A DNA stretch of 7,425 bases from Flavobacterium sp. (GCA_005792865.1 SXQR01000219.1:1-7425), one strand, 5' to 3'; shown: positions 1-6,861, counted from the first letter of the stretch. Notes: a model not told the origin generated them from the letters alone. Translations and numbers: made by a program.

Positions 1-1541
1 CGCTGCTTCTGTCCGCCCGATAGCTTGTTGCCGCTGTCGCCTATGTTGGTGTAAATGCCTTCCGGCAGGTCCTTCACGAATTCGAATGCGTTGGCAATCT
101 TGAGCGCTTCCATGACCTCCTGGTCGGTGGCGTCGGGCTTGCCAAGCGCCACATTGTTGCGTATCGTATCGTTGAACAGGATGCTGTCCTGGGTCACGAG
201 CCCCATTAGCCCGCGCAATGAATGCAGGTCCATATCGCGGATGTCCACCCCGTCGATCTCCACCGATCCCGTACTCACGTCGTAGAAACGCGTGAGAAGG
301 TTGGCAATGGTGCTCTTTCCGCTGCCCGACTGGCCCACGAGCGCGACCGTTTTTCCTTTTGGGATTTCCAATGAAAAATCCTTGAGGACGTTATCTTTCT
401 CGTATCTGAAGTTCATGTCGCGGATTGTGATGCCCTTCTCAAATGTCTCCTTGAACACCGCCCCGGGCTTGCTGACGATCGGGTTTTCCTGGGCCAGGAT
501 CTCGAGGATCCGGTCGGCGGCGGCCTCACCGCGCTTGACGGCATAGGACGCTTTTGATATGGCCTTGGCCGGTGTCAAAATGTTGTAGGCGAGCGTCATG
601 TAACCGATAAACGTCGATCCGTCCAGGGACCTCTCCACCAGTACCATGTTACCGCCGTACCACAGGAGCACGGCAATAATCGTGATGCCCATGAATTCAG
701 AGACGGGCGAGGCGAGATTCTGCCGATTGCCGATGCTGTTGCTGAGGGTGAAGAACCTTTCTATGGATTTCTTGAAGACGCCCTGGAAATAAGGTTCGGC
801 GTTGTAACTTTTCACCACCTTGAGACCGCCCAGGGTTTCCTCGACAGTGGACAGGAAGGCGCCCTGTTCCTGCTGCGCCCGCGTGCTTCTCCTTTTGAGC
901 TGCTTCCCGATCAGCGATATGATGTACCCCGAGATCGGGATGAAGATGAATACAAAAAGGGTCAGTTTGACGCTGATGAGGAACATCGCGACAATCGTGA
1001 ACAGGATCGTCATCGGCTCTTTTACAGCCAGTTCCAGAATCGCCAGAAACGAATTTTGCACTTCGCTGACATCGCTCGAGATCCGCGCCATGGTGTCGCC
1101 TTTGCGCTTTTCGGAGAAGAACGCCAGTGGCAGGTCGATGATCTTTTTGTACATGGCCGTGCGGATGTCGCGCAGCATGCCGTTGCGCATGAAGGTGATG
1201 AAGAACATCGCCATGTAATCACAAAGGTTCTTGAGCAGGAAGATGCTGATGATGCCCGCAACCATGTAGGCCAGCGTAGTGCCCGGGCCATAGGTTTCGG
1301 TGGTTTGCGTAATGAAATACCCGAGCAATTGTTCGCCGTAAGCCTTGATCTCGCCAAGACCGGTATATTCGGGCCGCACGGTGACGCGCTTGGCCTGGTC
1401 AAAAAGAACTTGCACCATCGGGATCAGCGCGATGAACGAAAGCGTTGAAAACAGCGCGTACAGCACATTGAAAAAAATGTTGAGCAAAGCATACTTCTTG
1501 TACGGCATCGCGAACGGCACTATTTTCCTGAAGTTGCTCAT
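1..1541 (-). CDS. ABC exporter half-transporter, MsbA-like (C-terminus outside the window)
   Basis: Inner-membrane ATP-driven exporter with a membrane domain fused to an ATPase domain; it probably works as a dimer moving a lipid, glycolipid or other hydrophobic substrate. The first 513 residues are visible. Residues 1-330 form the type I exporter membrane domain, with hydrophobic stretches near 18-44, 88-112, 178-212 and 284-322 and coupling-helix sequences near 140-160 and 231-248. The ATPase domain follows: A-loop Tyr380, Walker A GQSGSGKS at 403-410, Q-loop Gln451, and signature LSGGQ at 507-511. The window ends right there, so Walker B, the D-loop and the H-loop are off the edge; nothing suggests the gene is broken. 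The ATG is the first base-overlapping start after the phosphosugar mutase stop (TGATG, one shared base), implying translational coupling as the last visible gene of the operon. MsbA-type lipid export is the natural guess, but half-transporters of this shape also export peptides and drugs, so the substrate is open. Confidence 0.95.
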   Translation of the reverse strand, partial: MSNFRKIVPFAMPYKKYALLNIFFNVLYALFSTLSFIALIPMVQVLFDQAKRVTVRPEYTGLGEIKAYGEQLLGYFITQTTETYGPGTTLAYMVAGIISIFLLKNLCDYMAMFFITFMRNGMLRDIRTAMYKKIIDLPLAFFSEKRKGDTMARISSDVSEVQNSFLAILELAVKEPMTILFTIVAMFLISVKLTLFVFIFIPISGYIISLIGKQLKRRSTRAQQEQGAFLSTVEETLGGLKVVKSYNAEPYFQGVFKKSIERFFTLSNSIGNRQNLASPVSEFMGITIIAVLLWYGGNMVLVERSLDGSTFIGYMTLAYNILTPAKAISKASYAVKRGEAAADRILEILAQENPIVSKPGAVFKETFEKGITIRDMNFRYEKDNVLKDFSLEIPKGKTVALVGQSGSGKSTIANLLTRFYDVSTGSVEIDGVDIRDMDLHSLRGLMGLVTQDSILFNDTIRNNVALGKPDATDQEVMEALKIANAFEFVKDLPEGIYTNIGDSGNKLSGGQKQ

Positions 1542-3268
1542 CAAATGATATTCAGTTCGGCGAGTATGTTGCGAATGCGGTCGTCGAGGTCCTGCTCGGT
1601 AGCCGGGATTTGCTCAACCGAACGAATCTTTTCATGTACCGATATATAGAACTTGATCTTGGGTTCGGTGCCGCTTGGCCTGGCCGCAATCTTGGAACCG
1701 TCCTCGGTATAATAGATCAGCACGTCGGATTTGGGGATGTTGAGCGTTTCCTTTTCGCCCGTGAGGAGGTTGAGCGCGGTCGAGGCGAGGTAATCCTCCA
1801 CCATCAGCACGCGCTGCCCGTTGATTTCACCAAGCGGACGTTCGCGCATGTCCAGCATCATCTGCCTGATCTCGACAGCGCCCTCGATTCCCTTACGGGT
1901 CAATGAAACCAGGTGTTCCTTATAAAAACCGTGGCGGACAAAGAGGTCCTGCAACTGTCCATAGACCGTCGAACCTTTTGCCTTGGCCTGCGCCGCAATC
2001 TCGCAGATGAGCAATGTCGCGCCTACCGCATCCTTGTCGCGTACCGCATCGCCCACCATGAACCCAAAACTTTCCTCGCCGCCGCCAATAAACTTCTGCT
2101 GCGGGAAATCGCGGATCATCTTGGCGATCCATTTGAAACCTGTAAGCCCTACTTTGCACTCCACGCCGTAAGCATCGGCGAGCTCGAGCATCATCGGCGT
2201 CGAGACGATGGTCGATCCGATGAATTGTTTCCCATCGATCTTCCCCGAATTTTTCCACTGCTCCAAAAGGAAAGCGGTCATGAGTACCATGGCCTGGTTC
2301 CCGTTGAGCAGGACCATCTCTCCCCGGTTGTCGCGCACGGCGATCCCAAGCCTGTCGCTGTCCGGGTCTGTCCCGATCACGATGTCGGCATCGACCTTTC
2401 CCGCCAGTGCGAGCGCCATGGTCAGCGCCTCGGGTTCCTCGGGATTGGGCGAGACCACCGTGGGAAAATTGCCGTTTGGCTCGCGCTGTTCCTCAACGAT
2501 GTGCACCTGTTGATATCCCGCGCGATCCAAAACCTGCGGAACCAGCTTGATCGAGGTGCCGTGCAGCGACGTGAAAACGATCTTCAGGTCCTCGCGGGCT
2601 TTTGCCGCGGTATCAAAGGATGCATTGCCTATCGTTGATTTTATGAACGCCTCATCGACCTCCGTATCGATCATCCTGAGCAACGCATCATCTCCTTCGA
2701 ACCTGATCTCTTCATATTTGAGGCGCTCGATCTCGGCGATGATCTCGCCATCCTGAGGCGGTACCAGCTGGCCACCGTCTTCCCAATAGACCTTATATCC
2801 ATTGTATTCCGGCGGGTTGTGCGAGGCCGTCAGTACGATGCCGCACTGGCAGCCCAGGTGCTTGACCGCAAACGAAAGTTCGGGTGTGGGCCTCATTTCA
2901 CTAAAGAGGTAAACGGTGATGCCGTTGGCGGTGAATACGTCGGCGACCGTCTTGGCCAGCGTATCGCTGTTGAGGCGGCAGTCATAGGCAATCGCCACCG
3001 AGATGTTCCCGTCGGGAAAACAGCGGTGCAGGTAATTGGAAAGTCCCTGCGTGCTTTTGCCAAGCGTGTACTTGTTGATCCTGTTGGTCCCAACGCCCAT
3101 GATGCCGCGCATCCCGCCAGTCCCAAACTCAAGATTCTTGTAAAAACTCTCCTCTAGCACTTTTGGCGAGGAGGTCATCATTTCCTTCACGGCATCCTGC
3201 GTGTCTGCGTCAAAAACCGGCGTCAGCCATTCGTTGAGCGCGTCAAGGATATTTTGTTCAATGTGCAT
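1541..3268 (-). CDS. Phosphoglucomutase/phosphomannomutase (alpha-D-phosphohexomutase family)
   Basis: Cytoplasmic enzyme that interconverts hexose 1- and 6-phosphates through a phosphoserine and Mg2+, feeding sugar-nucleotide synthesis. At 575 residues it has the length of the PgcA-like phospho-sugar mutases of Firmicutes and Bacteroidota. All four active-site motifs are intact: TASHNP with catalytic Ser149, metal loop DPDSDR at 301-306, sugar-specificity loop GGEES at 396-400, and phosphate-binding RPSGTEPKIKFY at 530-541. I chose the ATG at 3268 because MHIEQNILDALNEWL is where family members begin. An in-frame TTG at 3328 would add 20 residues that are polar and unlike the family. A 97-nt gap separates it from the upstream glycosyltransferase, with no convincing terminator or TAnnTTTG promoter in it, and its stop overlaps the start of the ABC exporter by one base. 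Preference for glucose over mannose phosphate cannot be settled from these motifs. In this operon it plausibly supplies the sugar 1-phosphate for the glycan made by its neighbours (inference). Confidence 0.96.
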   Translation of the reverse strand: MHIEQNILDALNEWLTPVFDADTQDAVKEMMTSSPKVLEESFYKNLEFGTGGMRGIMGVGTNRINKYTLGKSTQGLSNYLHRCFPDGNISVAIAYDCRLNSDTLAKTVADVFTANGITVYLFSEMRPTPELSFAVKHLGCQCGIVLTASHNPPEYNGYKVYWEDGGQLVPPQDGEIIAEIERLKYEEIRFEGDDALLRMIDTEVDEAFIKSTIGNASFDTAAKAREDLKIVFTSLHGTSIKLVPQVLDRAGYQQVHIVEEQREPNGNFPTVVSPNPEEPEALTMALALAGKVDADIVIGTDPDSDRLGIAVRDNRGEMVLLNGNQAMVLMTAFLLEQWKNSGKIDGKQFIGSTIVSTPMMLELADAYGVECKVGLTGFKWIAKMIRDFPQQKFIGGGEESFGFMVGDAVRDKDAVGATLLICEIAAQAKAKGSTVYGQLQDLFVRHGFYKEHLVSLTRKGIEGAVEIRQMMLDMRERPLGEINGQRVLMVEDYLASTALNLLTGEKETLNIPKSDVLIYYTEDGSKIAARPSGTEPKIKFYISVHEKIRSVEQIPATEQDLDDRIRNILAELNII

Positions 3269-3365
3269 ACTGTATGTTTTTGGAGGCCTTTGCCCGCTGT
3301 GCGCTGTATCTTTTTTTCCTTGCGTCAAAAAAGGATGCCGCTTCCATCGGGGGCCCGGGAATGTC

Positions 3366-4322
3366 CTAAAAATTCGCGGTCTCGCTAATCCGGTAACGTT
3401 CGCTGTTGCTGCGTGTCCGCAGGATGATCTCGCCCAGGAAACCCGCCAGGAAAAATTGTGTCCCGATCACCATCGTGGCCAGGGAAATAAAGAACCACGG
3501 ATTCTGGGTAACGAGCGCGGCGGGTTCATTGTTGTACAGCCGCACCAGTTTATTGACGCCAATGAAACCTGCGGCCAGGAACCCAATGATGAACATCAGC
3601 GAACCCCAAGCGCCAAAAAGGTGCATCGGCCTGCGGCCAAACCGCGACAGGAACCAGATGGTGATCAGGTCCAAAAAACCGTTGATGAACCGGTCCATGC
3701 CAAATTTGGTCTCGCCGTATTTGCGTGCCTGGTGCTGCACGACCTTTTCGCCTATCCGTTTGTAACCCGCATTCTTGGCCAGGACGGGAATGTACCGGTG
3801 CATTTCGCCCGAAACCTCGATGTTCTTGACCACGGCGCTTCGGTAGGCCTTGAGCCCGCAATTGAAGTCGTTAAGCCTGACGCCCGAAGTTTTCCGCGCG
3901 GCCCAGTTGAACAGCTTTGACGGCAGATTTTTGGAAACCATGGAATCATAACGCTTCTTTTTCCACCCCGAGACCAGGTCAAACTTGCCTTCACGCACCA
4001 TTTGGTACAGTGCGGGAATTTCCTCCGGATTGTCCTGCAGGTCTGCGTCCATCGTGATCACGACATCGCCGTTGGCACGCGCAAACCCCGCGTGGAGCGC
4101 CTGCGACTTGCCGTAATTCGTATGGAAATGGATTCCCTTTACGTTTTGATTTTGTTGCGCCAGCCTTAGGATCGTCTCCCACGAACGGTCGGTGGAACCA
4201 TCGTCAATGAAAATCACCTCGTATGAAAAACCGTTGCTGTCCATGACCCTGACGATCCAATCGTGCAGTTCCTGAAGCGATTCATCTTCGTTGAGCAGCG
4301 GGATTACGATGGATATATCCAT
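3366..4322 (-). CDS. Family 2 glycosyltransferase, polyprenyl-phosphate (DPM1/GtrB/ArnC) type
   Basis: Probable inner-membrane enzyme transferring a sugar from a nucleotide sugar to polyprenyl phosphate on the cytoplasmic face. The 318-residue protein has a GT-A catalytic domain at about 1-225: opening VIPLLNED (6-13), nucleotide-binding IDDGSTD (39-45), and the metal-binding MDADLQDNPEEI (91-102) with the DxD pair Asp92/Asp94. ARKYGETKFG (199-208) resembles the motif preceding the interface helices in GtrB-like enzymes. Two long hydrophobic helices follow at about 233-260 and 275-302, then a short basic tail. This GT-A plus two-helix layout is that of GtrB/ArnC/DPM1 relatives rather than soluble GT2 enzymes. 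The ATG comes right after the DUF4199 gene: TAA, then TGA, then ATG in nine consecutive bases, so the two are almost certainly co-translated. The donor sugar cannot be deduced. Confidence 0.94.
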   Translation of the reverse strand: MDISIVIPLLNEDESLQELHDWIVRVMDSNGFSYEVIFIDDGSTDRSWETILRLAQQNQNVKGIHFHTNYGKSQALHAGFARANGDVVITMDADLQDNPEEIPALYQMVREGKFDLVSGWKKKRYDSMVSKNLPSKLFNWAARKTSGVRLNDFNCGLKAYRSAVVKNIEVSGEMHRYIPVLAKNAGYKRIGEKVVQHQARKYGETKFGMDRFINGFLDLITIWFLSRFGRRPMHLFGAWGSLMFIIGFLAAGFIGVNKLVRLYNNEPAALVTQNPWFFISLATMVIGTQFFLAGFLGEIILRTRSNSERYRISETANF

Positions 4323-4325
4323 TCA

Positions 4326-4853
4326 TTAAAGGCTTTCGGGCCTGTCCCTCTTGATCACGAGTGAAGCGATAAGCCCGACAATGCTGTATATAACGATGTT
4401 TACAAGGAATCCCTGGAATTGACCTACCGGCCCAAATGAATCCTGTTCCTCGAGTTTGGTGACCATTTCGTCGATCTGTGCGGAGGGCGCTCCGAATTTT
4501 TCTGCCATTTCCACCGAAGACTTGATGACGGCTTCGGTCATGACCTGTTTCGCGTCGGTGTCGATGACATTAAAGAGCACGATGCTGAACACCGTGTACA
4601 TCAAAAAGCCGATCAGTATGGTAATGAAGAATGCCCGGAAGGATTGTTTGAACGTGATGAATCCGCCCATTTCCTTCTTGGTCTTGATGGCAGAGGCAAT
4701 CCCGAACCCGGAGACGATCAGGAACGCGATGATCCCGTACCAGGTGTTGGTGAACAGGCTGAGGTCAATTGCGTAGACCAATGTGGCGGTTACGATGAGC
4801 AACACACCGAGCATGGCGCCCCAGGTGACTGCGATCTTTTTTACATTTTCCAT
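4326..4853 (-). CDS. DUF4199 family four-helix membrane protein
   Basis: Small inner-membrane protein of 175 residues with no known function. Four hydrophobic segments are visible at about 8-29, 38-56, 72-97 and 147-167. A mostly soluble, acidic helical stretch at about 98-140 lies between helices 3 and 4, and the C-terminus is charged (KRDRPESL). The conserved WGA near residue 11, the GGF(I/L)TFKQ(S/A)F element at 63-72 and the overall layout match DUF4199 proteins, which I know mainly from Bacteroidota. It has its own promoter and is the first gene of the four-gene operon, three bases from the glycosyltransferase start. That tight pairing suggests it assists the membrane glycosyltransferase or handles its lipid-linked product, but this is inference. 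No enzymatic motif is visible. Confidence 0.88.
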   Translation of the reverse strand: MENVKKIAVTWGAMLGVLLIVTATLVYAIDLSLFTNTWYGIIAFLIVSGFGIASAIKTKKEMGGFITFKQSFRAFFITILIGFLMYTVFSIVLFNVIDTDAKQVMTEAVIKSSVEMAEKFGAPSAQIDEMVTKLEEQDSFGPVGQFQGFLVNIVIYSIVGLIASLVIKRDRPESL

Positions 4854-4876
4854 GATGATTGTTTTGGTTTAGGCTA

Positions 4877-4884
4877 CAAATATA
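4877..4884 (-). promoter_or_regulatory. Bacteroidota -7 element for the DUF4199-led operon
   Basis: Reading the minus strand, TATATTTG is a perfect match to the Bacteroidota -7 consensus TAnnTTTG and lies 23 bases upstream of the DUF4199 ATG. Transcription would start near 4870, giving a leader under 20 nt. At the expected -33 distance the sequence is TTAT-like rather than TTG, so the upstream half is weak. It is divergent from the rpmE2 promoter about 90 bases away. Confidence 0.65.
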
Positions 4885-4951
4885 GCAATTAGGCCGTAAT
4901 GCGATAATAATTCGGGCGGGGTCAGGGTGTCAAAAAAAGATGGACGAAGAA

Positions 4952-4980
4952 TTGTATATTGGAAATAAAGTGTAAATTTG
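4952..4980 (+). promoter_or_regulatory. Bacteroidota-type promoter of rpmE2
   Basis: TTG at 4952-4954 and TAAATTTG at 4973-4980 are separated by 18 bases. This matches both halves of the Bacteroidota housekeeping promoter (TTG, then TAnnTTTG) with the expected spacing. A start near 4986-4987 leaves a leader of about 90 nt before the rpmE2 ATG, long compared with the 15-20 nt leaders implied for the other two promoters here. Confidence 0.75.
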
Positions 4981-4986
4981 CAGGCT

Positions 4987-5077
4987 CAAAGAAAAATCAT
5001 AATTAAAAAGTTACGGCGGCCTATACCTTTCGAGACCGGAAGCATCAGGGCACCGCAGCCATAAAAAAAGAAAAACC
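4987..5077 (+). promoter_or_regulatory. Structured 5' leader of rpmE2, candidate ribosomal-protein autoregulatory element
   Basis: The leader contains an apical hairpin at 5027-5042: CTTTCG pairs with CGGAAG (one G-T/U wobble) around the tetraloop AGAC. A lower helix can form from GCGGCC at 5016-5021 with GG at 5049-5050 and CCGC at 5053-5056, with C5014-G5058 adding a pair beyond a G-A mismatch. An internal loop of about five and six bases separates the two helices. The rest is A-rich and unpaired, including the run just before the ATG. Long, folded leaders commonly mediate feedback control of ribosomal-protein genes; whether L31 binds this one is inference. Pairing was done by eye without energies. 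Confidence 0.45.
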
Positions 5078-5329
5078 ATGAAAAAAGGAATCCACCCCGA
5101 AAATTACAGGCTGGTAGCGTTCAAGGACATGTCAAATGAAGAAGTGTTCATCACCAAATCAACTGCCGACACAAAAGAGACAATCATCCACGAAGGTGTT
5201 GAATACCCGGTAGTGAAAATGGAAATCTCCCGCACCTCGCACCCTTTTTACACTGGTAAATCCAAGCTTATCGATACTGCAGGACGTATCGACAAGTTTA
5301 AGAACAAATACGCAAAGCACGGACGCTAG
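5078..5329 (+). CDS. rpmE2: 50S ribosomal protein L31, type B (zinc-independent)
   Basis: Ribosomal protein bL31 of the large subunit, at the bridge between the subunits. The 83-residue protein opens [11 protein letters not shown], has the family core SHPFYTGK at 54-61 and ends with RIDKFKNKY at 70-78. It has no cysteine at all, so it lacks the zinc-binding CxxC pairs of type A L31 and belongs to the zinc-independent B type, the usual form in Flavobacteria. The ATG follows an A-rich stretch with no Shine-Dalgarno, as is normal for Bacteroidota. It is a single-gene transcription unit with its own promoter, folded leader and strong terminator. Elsewhere type B genes are often under Zur control; no obvious Zur palindrome is visible here, and if this is the only L31 copy such control would not be expected. 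Confidence 0.97.
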   Translation: MKKGIHPENYRLVAFKDMSNEEVFITKSTADTKETIIHEGVEYPVVKMEISRTSHPFYTGKSKLIDTAGRIDKFKNKYAKHGR

Positions 5330-5348
5330 TCTGTCGCAGCAAATCAAG

Positions 5349-5376
5349 AGCCTTCCATTTGGGAGGCTTTTTTTTT
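5349..5376 (+). terminator. Intrinsic terminator of rpmE2
   Basis: AGCCTTCC (5349-5356) pairs with GGGAGGCT (5361-5368) around the loop ATTT, giving eight pairs with one wobble, and runs straight into nine T residues. It lies 20 bases after the L31 stop and ends that transcript. Confidence 0.92.
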
Positions 5377-5388
5377 GGCTGACGGAGT

Positions 5389-5416
5389 TCAGTGGTCAGT
5401 AATCAGTAGCCAGTAC
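5389..5416 (-). repeat. Degenerate heptamer tandem repeat, CTGANNA on the minus strand
   Basis: On the plus strand the units are TCAGTGG, TCAGTAA, TCAGTAG and CCAGTAC, exactly seven bases apart. The reverse complement gives a CTGA word every seven bases. A related pair, GAAAACT twice at 5484-5497 followed by GAC, again places CTGA seven bases apart, in the plus orientation. The same kind of array appears upstream of aspA. Confidence 0.8.
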
Positions 5417-5543
5417 CGCAGGAACTGTCAACGATCTTATTTCCAGGCCTTTTCAATACATAATTGATAACCCTGAACAAATCGAAAACTGAAAACTGAC
5501 GGCCCCCACCCTCCACCCACAATTTCGCCACTTCCCACGACAG

Positions 5544-5571
5544 GTCATTACGGGTTAACCCCAAAAATGAC
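5544..5571. repeat. Inverted repeat enclosing a 10-bp palindrome
   Basis: GTCATT (5544-5549) and AATGAC (5566-5571) are exact inverted copies. Between them lies the perfect palindrome GGGTTAACCC (5552-5561). As single strand this could fold into a two-tier hairpin. There is no T-run on either side, so it is not an intrinsic terminator; it could be a protein-binding site or a remnant of an intergenic element. Confidence 0.5.
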
Positions 5572-5656
5572 GCGGGCCAAAGTATGCGCGAACAAAACGA
5601 TCGTCCCATCTGCAGATGCTTATCCTCACCTGCTTCCCGGGTCCTTATTTAATTCC

Positions 5657-5664
5657 TATCTTTG
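5657..5664 (+). promoter_or_regulatory. Bacteroidota -7 element for the GlmU-like gene
   Basis: TATCTTTG matches TAnnTTTG perfectly and ends 21 bases before the ATG at 5686, implying a leader of about 15 nt. The expected -33 region (about 5633-5638) reads CTTC-like without a clear TTG, so strength is uncertain. Confidence 0.6.
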
Positions 5665-5685
5665 GATAAGTAACCTATAATCCCA

Positions 5686-6861
5686 ATGAACTACATCCTC
5701 TACGACGGCAGCGTCCGCAACGCGCTCCTGCCCTTTACCTTTACGCGCCCCGTGGCCGACATCCGCGTGGGCATCCTCACGATTCGCGAGAAATGGGAAA
5801 AATACCTCGGTTCGACCACGACCACCCTTACCGAGGAATACCTTTCGGCCAAATTCCCGATGGTCGAGATGGAGGAAAACGTTATGATCAACGCGGCGTT
5901 CCTGCCCAATCCCATACTGGCCGAAATGGTCGCGAACCTCGAACCCGGCCAGGCGGTGTCCCGGCAGGGCGAGATCATCGCTTTTTATTCGCAGGATACC
6001 CAGGAGGAAATTGACTTTGACCAATATGAATTTCTGGAATTCGGGGACGAATGCATCACCATTGAACACACCTGGGACATTTTTGCCAAAAACGATGCGG
6101 CGTTGCGGGAGGATTTTGACCTTTTGACCCGCGACCGCAAGTCAATGCCCATCCCAAAATCGGTGAACGTGATTGCCCCGGAAAATATCTTTATCGAGGA
6201 AGGCGCCAAACTTGAATTCGTCACCTTGAATGCCTCCTCGGGGCCCATTTACATCGGCAGGGAAACCGAAATCATGGAAGGTTCCCTGATCCGCGGGCCT
6301 TTTGCGCTTTGCGAGGGAGCCCAGGTCAAGCTCGGCACCAAGGTGTATGGCGCGACCACCGTTGGCCCGCAATGCAGGATCGGCGGGGAGGTGAGCAACT
6401 CGGTACTGTTTGGATATTCAAACAAGGGGCATGACGGTTTCCTGGGGAATTCGGTGCTGGGCGAATGGTGCAACATCGGCGCCGACAGCAACAATTCCAA
6501 CCTCAAGAACAATTATGAAGGCGTCAAGCTCTGGAGTTACGAGACCGGCGGTTTTGAGAAAACCGGGCTCCAGTTCTGCGGCTTGATGATGGGCGACCAC
6601 TCCAAGTGCGGCATCAATACGATGTTCAACACCGGTACCGTTGTGGGGGTGAGCGCGAATATTTTCGGCAGCGGTTTCCCGCGCAATTTCGTCCCGAGTT
6701 TTTCCTGGGGCGGCGCTTCGGGGTTCACTACCTACATCACCAAAAAGGCATTTGAGACCGCCCGCATCGCGATGTCCAGACGGCACGTGGAGTTCGATGA
6801 GAAAGAGGCGGCCATCCTGGAGCATGTTTTTGAGGAAACCAAAAAATGGCGGAAGGAATGA
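5686..6861 (+). CDS. GlmU-like protein: degenerate sugar nucleotidyltransferase plus beta-helix acyltransferase domain
   Basis: 391-residue cytoplasmic protein of the Bacteroidota GlmU family (NTP_transf_4 N-terminus), proposed to make UDP-GlcNAc or a related sugar nucleotide. The N-terminal half starts MNYILYDGSVRNALLPFTFT and keeps the family pattern of D-G, Arg11, LLP and TRP (20-22), but has no LxAGxGTRM nucleotide loop. From about 160 onward hexapeptide-type repeats form a left-handed beta-helix. Residues 245-265 align with the GlmU acetyltransferase active site: GH at 248-249, LG at 253-254 and NIGA at 263-266. His249 and Asn263 are 14 apart, as are His363 and Asn377 in E. coli GlmU; the E. 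coli Tyr366 position is Phe252 here. The C-terminus (about 350-391) is a charged helix. The protein is shorter than E. coli GlmU (456). It has its own promoter and no clear terminator after it. Alternative: a glucose-1-phosphate nucleotidyltransferase or a non-catalytic homologue. Confidence 0.88.
   Translation: MNYILYDGSVRNALLPFTFTRPVADIRVGILTIREKWEKYLGSTTTTLTEEYLSAKFPMVEMEENVMINAAFLPNPILAEMVANLEPGQAVSRQGEIIAFYSQDTQEEIDFDQYEFLEFGDECITIEHTWDIFAKNDAALREDFDLLTRDRKSMPIPKSVNVIAPENIFIEEGAKLEFVTLNASSGPIYIGRETEIMEGSLIRGPFALCEGAQVKLGTKVYGATTVGPQCRIGGEVSNSVLFGYSNKGHDGFLGNSVLGEWCNIGADSNNSNLKNNYEGVKLWSYETGGFEKTGLQFCGLMMGDHSKCGINTMFNTGTVVGVSANIFGSGFPRNFVPSFSWGGASGFTTYITKKAFETARIAMSRRHVEFDEKEAAILEHVFEETKKWRKE

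Larger units (their letters stand above)
5377..5685. other. Non-coding spacer between rpmE2 and the GlmU-like gene
   Basis: This stretch of 309 bases holds no gene I can support. In order it contains a four-unit heptamer repeat (5389-5416), a two-unit GAAAACT repeat (5484-5497), a C-rich patch (about 5501-5520), an inverted repeat with an internal palindrome (5544-5571), the palindromes ACGATCGT (5597-5604) and CATCTGCAGATG (5607-5618), and the promoter of the next gene (5657-5664). A 68-codon minus-strand frame at 5403-5609 runs through the repeats and looks like chance. Confidence 0.7.

Noticed and set aside
1913..2638. Plus-strand open frame of 241 codons opposite the phosphosugar mutase
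   Set aside because: It is antisense to a gene with all catalytic motifs intact and shows no protein family features; G+C-rich coding DNA often leaves such frames open.
3327..3348. Possible terminator between the glycosyltransferase and the mutase
   Set aside because: On the minus strand GATG/CATC forms only a 4-bp stem before a T-run; too weak, and the genes appear to be in one operon.
5186..5250. Zinc-binding CxxC motifs in L31
   Set aside because: The protein contains no cysteine at all, so it is type B, not a damaged type A.
5403..5609. Minus-strand open frame of 68 codons in the spacer after rpmE2
   Set aside because: It reads through the heptamer repeats and the C-rich patch, has no recognisable domain and no promoter, and gives low-complexity sequence.
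6418..6825. Minus-strand open frame of 135 codons opposite the GlmU-like gene
   Set aside because: Antisense shadow of a well-supported beta-helix protein, with no recognisable content.
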